From: Scytonema millei VB511283 | GTDB lineage: Bacteria; Cyanobacteriota; Cyanobacteriia; Cyanobacteriales; Chroococcidiopsidaceae | Assembly (NCBI RefSeq): GCF_000817735.3 | Contig: NZ_JTJC03000004.1 | Coordinates: forward strand, 1 to 64,000 | DNA: 64,000 nt | Reading direction: 5' to 3' | Shown here: positions 58,554 to 64,000 of the stretch, piece by piece | Layout: each line of letters begins with the position of its first letter | How positions within the stretch are numbered: the stretch's first letter is position 1 | Translations under genes and position numbers: made by a program | The notes under the pieces: model-generated | Seen by the model: the letters and a program-made list of their open reading frames with translations, nothing else | What the model was told of the DNA's origin: nothing | Database searches by the model: none

Positions 58554-60080
58554 TTAGGATTCAGAGGTTTGAAGAATAGGGGTTCGACCGTAAGTTTCAG
58601 TTATTGCTTTGAGGCGATCGCGCAGTTGCGGCGTTAAAGCAGAGAGTTGATATCGCCAACCCCAATTTCCTACTGCTTTACCAGGAAAATTCATGCGAGA
58701 GTTTGTACCCAGTCCCAAAATATCTTGAAGGGGAGTAATTGCCCGATCTGCAACAGAACTTTGCGCCAAGCGAATCAAATTCCAATGGATTTCCTCCGAA
58801 CTCGTACAACCCAAATAAAACCGAACTGCTTCTCGCGCTTGTTCTGATAACTGGTTAAACCATCCTACAGTCGTGTCATTATCGTGAGTCCCCGTGTAAA
58901 CTACACAATTGCGTGGATAACTAAACGGTAAAAAGCGTTTTTCTACTTGCGTGCCATCGCCAAAGGCAAATTGTAAAATTTTCATCCCAGGAAGTTCAAA
59001 GCGATCGCGCAACGCCTCTACCTCGGGTGTAATCGTTCCCAAATCCTCAGCAATAATCGGTAAGTGACCTAGCTTGTCGTTAAGTGCCTTAAAGAAAGCT
59101 TCTCCAGGGGCTTCAATCCATTCTCCATTCATAGCAGTGGTTTCGCCCTGTTTTACTGCCCAGAAAGCCTCGAAGCCTCGGAAGTGGTCGATGCGGATTA
59201 AGTCTACATAGTTAAGGATGGATCTGAAGCGTTGCAGCCACCACTCGAAGTTCTCCCGTTGTAAATTTTCCCAGTTATAGACAGGGTTCCCCCACAGTTG
59301 TCCGGTAGCACTAAAATAATCTGGTGGTGTCCCTGCCATCAGTGTTGGTTCACCTGTCTCTCGATTTAGACAAAAATTTTCGGGATGCGCCCAGACATCT
59401 GCACTATCATGTGCCACGTAAATAGCAATATCTCCTATAATCTGGATGCTTCTTTGGTTGGCATAACGTTTTAGTTCTGACCATTGTTGGAAAAATTCAA
59501 ATTGGAGATACTTGTAGTAAAAAGTATCCTGACTTAACCGTTGCTGCCACTGTTCGATCGCATCTGGCTGTCTTTGAGCGATCGCTAGCTCCCAATGATT
59601 CCAACTAGCACCTTGATGAACATCTTTAAGCGCCATAAACAGAGCGTAGTCATCCAGCCAGTAAGCATTGCGATCGCAAAATTCTGAAAACTCCTGTCGT
59701 TCAAACGACGTAGCATTTGCTTCAAAGTTTGAGCAAGCTTTTCGCAGCATTGGTATCTTCGTTGAAATCGCTTGCTCAAAATCTACTGTCTCAGCGTTCA
59801 ACTCAGGCAAATGAGCCAGGTGAGCTTTTTCTAACAAGCCTTTTTTCTCTAACAAGTCTGGACTAATCAGCAGTGGATTTCCTGCCATTGCTGAATAAGA
59901 GGCGTAAGGAGAATTACCTTTTCCCGCAGGTCCCAATGGTAATATTTGCCATAGTTGCTGTCCGCTATCCGTTAAAAAGTCAATAAAGCGATAAGCCTCT
60001 AAGCCTAAGTCGCCAATGCCAAACTGACTAGGTAAGGAAGTAGGATGCAGTAAAACTCCGCTAGCTCGCATGAAAGGCAT
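58554..60080 (-). CDS. malQ: 4-alpha-glucanotransferase (GH77)
   Basis: A 508-residue GH77 enzyme of normal length. The start ASGVLLHPTSLPSQFGIGDL is diagnostic. Catalytic parts are RIDHFRGFEAFW (nucleophile Asp), PIIAEDLG (acid/base Glu region) and YTGTHDNDTTVGWF. It moves alpha-1,4-glucan chains between acceptors in glycogen turnover, in the cytoplasm. It is transcribed alone with long AT-rich flanks. With the glycoside hydrolase end, glucose-dehydrogenase-like SDR and lactonase further on, the area leans to glucose and glucan metabolism. Confidence 0.96.
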   Translation of the reverse strand: MPFMRASGVLLHPTSLPSQFGIGDLGLEAYRFIDFLTDSGQQLWQILPLGPAGKGNSPYASYSAMAGNPLLISPDLLEKKGLLEKAHLAHLPELNAETVDFEQAISTKIPMLRKACSNFEANATSFERQEFSEFCDRNAYWLDDYALFMALKDVHQGASWNHWELAIAQRQPDAIEQWQQRLSQDTFYYKYLQFEFFQQWSELKRYANQRSIQIIGDIAIYVAHDSADVWAHPENFCLNRETGEPTLMAGTPPDYFSATGQLWGNPVYNWENLQRENFEWWLQRFRSILNYVDLIRIDHFRGFEAFWAVKQGETTAMNGEWIEAPGEAFFKALNDKLGHLPIIAEDLGTITPEVEALRDRFELPGMKILQFAFGDGTQVEKRFLPFSYPRNCVVYTGTHDNDTTVGWFNQLSEQAREAVRFYLGCTSSEEIHWNLIRLAQSSVADRAITPLQDILGLGTNSRMNFPGKAVGNWGWRYQLSALTPQLRDRLKAITETYGRTPILQTSES

Positions 60081-60921
60081 AATTAACCCTCAGTAGAATT
60101 TGTTTACTCAGTGGCAGATAGCTTTTTTTCTTATGACTGACTAACTTAATTTTCCTCTTCGTTAAAAACCGTCAACTCACTTGGCTGACAGCGTTTAATC
60201 TCGATCTGAATTCCTTGTGCTGCTTCGCTTTTGAGATCTTCAACATAGCCTGAGCAAGCTATCTTTGCTTCCTAAAATGATATTTAATCTTGTTAATGAA
60301 TTTCATGAGCAAGATTGAGAAAATCGCTCTTAGGATAACCTTCCCAGCATGAGATCGCGATCGATCTACTTTACGAGAACGCTGCGCGTATGAGATCGTA
60401 CGCTTCTTGTAGTAAGTAGGCTTTGCGCGATCTCAAATCAGTTCTATGTAAGAAATCTAATACAAGATTATCAATCAGAAAGCATAGTTACAATGATTTA
60501 AATTTAGGCATAAGTTTGCCTTCTTTAGGTTTTATTTATAATTTTTTTGCTAAGTTTTTTTTCTAAAAAAAAATTAACGGTAAAGGTATATGAGTTTTGG
60601 ACGACTCATATAAAAAATAACTTATTTATTGTACAGAAATTACTGGAGCATGAGGTTTGATTATAGCAGAGAGCGGGTAGATTAGGACATTTCAATTGTC
60701 TAGAAACAATAACAGCCAAGTCTATTTTTCTCTGCTCCCCGCTCCCTACTATATAAGTTGCGATCGCGCAACTCACATATTTCCAAACATTTGAATTATA
60801 GTTTTGCAATCTCAACATTTTATAAAGATTATCAGTTGCTAATCTGATATTTTATACGCTGAGATTCTTCAGGCTTTGACTGCCAACCCTTCCGATTGAA
60901 GACTGATTTTTAGAAAGCTAC
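60081..60921. other. Long gene-free stretch
   Basis: About 840 AT-rich bases between malQ and the lactonase gene, both on the minus strand. Around 60350-60440 GAGATCGCGATCGAT and CGCGATCTC-type words repeat in both orientations. No gene, RNA signature or clear terminator recognised. It should contain the malQ promoter. Confidence 0.35.
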
Positions 60922-61956
60922 TCAATAAGTTTTCTGAGTCGTGGTAATTGCTGGTTGACGAGGACGAATATCTAACCCCTGCACGCCTAGATCTAGGCGA
61001 AAAATACCTCCTTGACCTGCTTCTGTTTCAACACCACCAGTCACAAAAAGACTTGTTAAATTCGCTCCACCAAAAGCACAATTACTAGTAGTTAAATTAC
61101 CACTCCCATATCGACGAACTAACTGACCGTTTGAATTTAGTACTTCTACATGGCGCGTACCATAGTGAGCTATATAGAGATTTCCCGCAGCATCCAAGCA
61201 TAAACCATCAGGCTTATTATCGATCTCTCCTGGTTGTTTGACTGGTAAAGCAAATACTCTTTTCTCCCCCAGCTTTCCTGGCGATAGCACATTATAGACA
61301 GCTACTAAATTTTTATTACTTTCACTGACAAAAAGACGCTGACGATCTGGGGTGAGGACAATTCCATTTGCAAAAGCAAGCCCGCTAGCCACCTGGTTGA
61401 GTTTACCTGCGGCATCAATATAGTAGACTGCACCATTAGGATTTTGAGGGTTTGAGTCGCCAGAGTCGGTGAAATAAAAACCCCCTTGCGGATCGACACT
61501 GATGTCATTGGGATATACTAATGGTTTGCCGTTAAACCGATCGGCAATTATTTTTAAGGTATTGCCATTGGCATCCAACTGTAGCACCGAATTTTTGGCA
61601 GCAACGATATGAGAACCATCGGGCAGAATTTTGTGTCCGTTAGCTCCTTGAACCTTAGCCCAAATTCGACTGGAGCCATCGGGCGATACAACCGTAATCG
61701 TTCCTACTTTAGTTTGGGAAAAGTAGAAATTGCCTTGACGATCGAAAACAATTCCCTCGCTGTATTTATCACTTTGCAGTACTTTTTCTGCTGAGATGGT
61801 ATGCGCTGCTGGTAGTTTTTCTTGTGGGGGAGTGACTACAGTTTGGTCGGAGACAAGTTTCACCTGCTCGGACACAGTAGATGGAGTGTTTAGCTTGTTA
61901 TGGCTGCAAGAAACTAACACTGTAGAGCTAGACAAGAGTGCAATTATTTTCCGCAT
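60922..61956 (-). CDS. SMP-30/gluconolactonase-like lipoprotein
   Basis: A 344-residue beta-propeller from ATG 61956. The signal peptide MRKIIALLSSSTVLVSC ends in a lipobox Cys, so it is probably a lipoprotein. Propeller repeats show SEGIVFDRQGNFYFSQ, then PNDISVDPQGGFYFTDSG, ANGIVLTPDRQRLFVSES and DGLCLDAAGNLYIAHYG, the SMP-30/gluconolactonase pattern with metal-binding Glu, Asn and Asp. It would hydrolyse sugar lactones in the periplasm. The SDR upstream (62766-61996) resembles glucose 1-dehydrogenase, which makes the lactone, but that one is cytoplasmic. The gap is 39 bases, one operon. Confidence 0.88.
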   Translation of the reverse strand: MRKIIALLSSSTVLVSCSHNKLNTPSTVSEQVKLVSDQTVVTPPQEKLPAAHTISAEKVLQSDKYSEGIVFDRQGNFYFSQTKVGTITVVSPDGSSRIWAKVQGANGHKILPDGSHIVAAKNSVLQLDANGNTLKIIADRFNGKPLVYPNDISVDPQGGFYFTDSGDSNPQNPNGAVYYIDAAGKLNQVASGLAFANGIVLTPDRQRLFVSESNKNLVAVYNVLSPGKLGEKRVFALPVKQPGEIDNKPDGLCLDAAGNLYIAHYGTRHVEVLNSNGQLVRRYGSGNLTTSNCAFGGANLTSLFVTGGVETEAGQGGIFRLDLGVQGLDIRPRQPAITTTQKTY

Positions 61957-61995
61957 GGTAAAAAACCTATGTAAGGCGATCGAATACACAGCGAT

Positions 61996-62766
61996 TTACT
62001 GCTCGTGATAGTTCCACAGCAGCCCACCGTCAACAAAAAAGGTAGAACCAGTGATGTAGTCGGCATCAGATGAAGCCAGAAAAGCAACCATAGGTGCAAT
62101 ATCTTCTGGTTTACCCAAACGCCCTAAAGGAATGTTTTGTAACAACGCTCCTAGCTTTTGGGGGTCATTTAAGAGATTAGTATTGATTGGAGTCTCGATT
62201 GCTCCAGGGGCTACGTTGTTAATTGTAATTCCCAGAGACCCTAGTTCGACTGCCAAATTTCGCGCGATCATCTTCAATCCACCCTTGCTGGCACAGTAGG
62301 GCGTGAAATGAGGAAAAGGCAGTTCCTCATGCACGGAACTAATATTGATAATTTTGCCTTTGCGTTTAGTTTCGATCAAATGTTGCACGATCGCCTGTGT
62401 AGCGAAAAATGCGCCTTTTAAGTTAACATTCAGCACTGCGTCATAATTGGCTTCGGTAACATCCCAAAAATCCGCGTTCTTGCCGTCAACCCCAGCATTA
62501 TTCACCAAAATATCCAGTTGACCAAAATATTGAATGCTTTCAGCGACTAGCCTGCGAACATCACTAACTACTCCCAAGTCTGCCTGAACGATATAACCTT
62601 TACGACCAGTTGCTTCTACTTGTTTCAACGTAGCTTCTGCGCCTTCTGGATGAGAGCGATAGTCAATGACCACATTTGCTCCTTCCTTGGCAAGGCGGAC
62701 GGCGATCGCGCTACCAATACCCTGACTGCTACCAGTCACAAGTGCAACTTTACCTTCAAGTTTCAT
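61996..62766 (-). CDS. Glucose 1-dehydrogenase-like SDR
   Basis: A 256-residue classical SDR: VTGSSQGIGSAIAVRLAKEG, NNAGVDGKN, catalytic Ser in INISSVHEELPFP, and YCASKGGLKMIARNLAVELG with Tyr and Lys. ISSVHE...PFPH is the feature that marks the glucose 1-dehydrogenase subgroup. The start overlaps the aquaporin stop by 4 bases (62763-62766), so the two are translated together. The likely reaction is beta-D-glucose to glucono-lactone with NAD(P), followed by the lactonase downstream. Confidence 0.9.
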   Translation of the reverse strand: MKLEGKVALVTGSSQGIGSAIAVRLAKEGANVVIDYRSHPEGAEATLKQVEATGRKGYIVQADLGVVSDVRRLVAESIQYFGQLDILVNNAGVDGKNADFWDVTEANYDAVLNVNLKGAFFATQAIVQHLIETKRKGKIINISSVHEELPFPHFTPYCASKGGLKMIARNLAVELGSLGITINNVAPGAIETPINTNLLNDPQKLGALLQNIPLGRLGKPEDIAPMVAFLASSDADYITGSTFFVDGGLLWNYHEQ

Positions 62767-63599
62767 AACTTTCTCCTTGTTGTCCGATAAACATCAACTT
62801 TAGTAGGGCTGCAATAACCGCAGTTGGCATGGTGACAGGGAATGTCTGATGCATGAAAAAGCTTGCTACAGTAGGATTTGCCAGTACCAACAATCCCCTG
62901 TCGGTATAGAAGTGCAGCTAAAGCAGCCCCAAGAGGTGGAGCAATCCAGTAAATCCATTGATCCTGCCAAATCGAAATCAGGGCAGCTGGAGCAAAAGAG
63001 CGGGCTGGATTCAAACTAGTGCCAGTCAGCGGTGATTCGGTAGACACCAGAAAAGCAACTAGCGCCCCAGCGATCGCACCAGTCCAAGGCATAATGGACG
63101 AGTTGACTAATATCAAAATTGTCAACATCAGCAAAAATGTAATGCCAACCTCAATTCCAAAACCCATGACTGGTGATACTCCTTTCCCCAACAGAGTCGC
63201 ACCTAGATGAACGCTGCGAGCAAAGTCAGACCACAGTATGAGTACTAAGGCAGCACCAATCAAAGCACCAATAACCTGCATGAAGGCGTATGCTATGGCA
63301 TCGCGGGTAGAGATTTTTTTCATCAGCCAGAAGCCCAAAGTGACTGAGGGATTGAGATGTCCTCCAGAACGTTTGCCTAATGGCGAGTAAGCGATCGCCG
63401 TTCCTCCCCCAGCAAAGCATAAAGCTGTGAGACACAAGCGCACGTTAGGATTGGGTATTAACTTAACGATTGGAGATTCTGGGCTAAAATTCCAGCAAAC
63501 CCAAGAGAGACCGTTGAATATCATTAAGATTGTGCCTACCAGTTCTGCGACGTAAGCAGGGATAGCACTGGGTCTGCTACTAACAATCCTACGTTTCAT
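62763..63599 (-). CDS. Aquaporin / MIP-family channel
   Basis: A 278-residue MIP protein with six membrane helices and both half-helix motifs, though the first is HLNPSVTLG instead of NPA, and the second SLNPARSFAPA. The Ser in the first motif is seen in some NIP- and plant-type channels that pass metalloids or small solutes. The C-terminal tail is Cys/His-rich (CSKLFHASDIPCHHANCGYC), unusual and possibly metal-binding. It is coupled to the SDR. Water, glycerol or another small polyol could be the solute. Confidence 0.88.
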   Translation of the reverse strand: MKRRIVSSRPSAIPAYVAELVGTILMIFNGLSWVCWNFSPESPIVKLIPNPNVRLCLTALCFAGGGTAIAYSPLGKRSGGHLNPSVTLGFWLMKKISTRDAIAYAFMQVIGALIGAALVLILWSDFARSVHLGATLLGKGVSPVMGFGIEVGITFLLMLTILILVNSSIMPWTGAIAGALVAFLVSTESPLTGTSLNPARSFAPAALISIWQDQWIYWIAPPLGAALAALLYRQGIVGTGKSYCSKLFHASDIPCHHANCGYCSPTKVDVYRTTRRKL

Positions 63600-63617
63600 C
63601 TCAGGTTCCTCAACTCG

Positions 63618-64000
63618 TTAAGTTATAGATGGGGCAATGCTGTCACGAACAGGATGTGGGGTGTGGGGATCGCGATATTCTCCACACTGTTGGATCAGTT
63701 TGGCGACTAATCCCGTCCAGCCAGTTTGATGACTAGCCCCAATTCCCGCACCGATATCGCCATGAAAGTATTCATGAAACAAAATTAAGTCGTGCCAGTG
63801 AGGATCGGTTTGGAACTTTTCAGTACCACCGTAGACGGGTCGTTTGTGAGACGAATCTTCCAGAAAAATTCGCACTAGTCTTTGGGACAATTCAAATGCA
63901 ACTTCCCAAAGTGTCATCATGCGACCAGAGCCAGTAGGACACTCTACTTTAAACTCATCCCCAAAGTAGTGATGGAACTTTTGTAGCGACTCAATAATTA
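63618..64000 (-). CDS. C-terminal end of an MGH1/GH63-like glycoside hydrolase (partial)
   Basis: The visible 127 codons run off the window edge. The reading [20 protein letters not shown], then [38 protein letters not shown] and [10 protein letters not shown] matches the C-terminal catalytic end of glucosidase/mannosylglycerate-hydrolase-like (GH63-type) proteins, where GASHQTGWT is conserved. It lies 18 bases upstream of the aquaporin gene on the same strand, so it is likely the first visible gene of the operon down to the lactonase. It probably releases glucose or a compatible-solute sugar. Confidence 0.8.
   Translation of the reverse strand, partial: IIESLQKFHHYFGDEFKVECPTGSGRMMTLWEVAFELSQRLVRIFLEDSSHKRPVYGGTEKFQTDPHWHDLILFHEYFHGDIGAGIGASHQTGWTGLVAKLIQQCGEYRDPHTPHPVRDSIAPSIT

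Noticed and set aside
1-64000. tRNA, rRNA or tmRNA genes
   Set aside because: No cloverleaf-type sequence with T-loop GTTCRA and matching stems was noticed by eye; a covariance-model search would settle this.

Overview
The window looks cyanobacterial. The octamer GCGATCGC (HIP1) and its core CGATCG recur throughout. Several families are cyanobacterial hallmarks: a VKOR-thioredoxin fusion, a Nif11-type leader protein, a DUF1830 relic, a Mo-dependent nitrogenase-type protein and long pentapeptide repeats. Gene style resembles a filamentous or Chroococcidiopsis-like genome, but the species cannot be fixed from the sequence alone.

Region 1 (about 1-13,050) is a plasmid or integrated-plasmid backbone. 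It holds a tyrosine recombinase with two decayed tail copies, an HTH/PIN toxin-antitoxin pair, a ParA/ribbon-helix-helix partition cassette with centromere-like repeats, a solitary Fic protein, a primase-like replication protein, an RHH-HTH protein, 1.3 kb of dense phased repeats, a small acidic protein, and a MobC-relaxase mobilization pair. The first 97 bases exactly repeat the 3' end of the VKOR gene at 21,821-22,765, so a 22.67-kb unit is bracketed by VKOR sequence.

Region 2 (about 13,500-22,800) codes mostly for exported proteins: small secreted proteins with cysteines, a Nif11-like protein, a double-glycine-leader protein with a beta/gamma-crystallin-like domain, a di-haem cytochrome c peroxidase, one intact VKOR-thioredoxin and one truncated VKOR. 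A pentapeptide-repeat protein and an IS110 relic lie among them.

Region 3 (about 22,800-35,400) is a mobile-element graveyard. A 2.6-kb serine-recombinase element sits inside an IS701-like transposase relic, and removing it in silico restores the reading frame. There is a broken recT, an integrase relic beside a set of dyad repeats, a DUF1830 relic, an IS5-like relic, and an ISKra4-type element inside an IS1-type relic. An AraC regulator divergent from an SDR and lipoprotein pair, and an RHH gene with its operators, are intact.

Region 4 (about 36,000-47,100) is a decayed exopolysaccharide locus. An intact GH10 xylanase and a WecG/TagA glycosyltransferase accompany two broken GT4 glycosyltransferases, an O-antigen-ligase gene split by an IS, and a polyprenyl glycosylphosphotransferase with two nonsense codons and an IS4-type insertion.

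Region 5 (about 47,500-64,000) is metabolic and almost entirely on the minus strand. It has molybdoenzyme accessory genes (MobA-like, XdhC, 2Fe-2S subunit) without the large subunit. Next is a duplicated NHLP-like protein with Trp-rich segments, then a run of SDR, VOC, three NTF2-like genes, a ThDP enzyme and two DJ-1/PfpI proteins. It ends with 4-alpha-glucanotransferase, an SMP-30 lactonase, a glucose-dehydrogenase-like SDR, an aquaporin, and the end of a glycoside hydrolase. No tRNA, rRNA or CRISPR array was seen.
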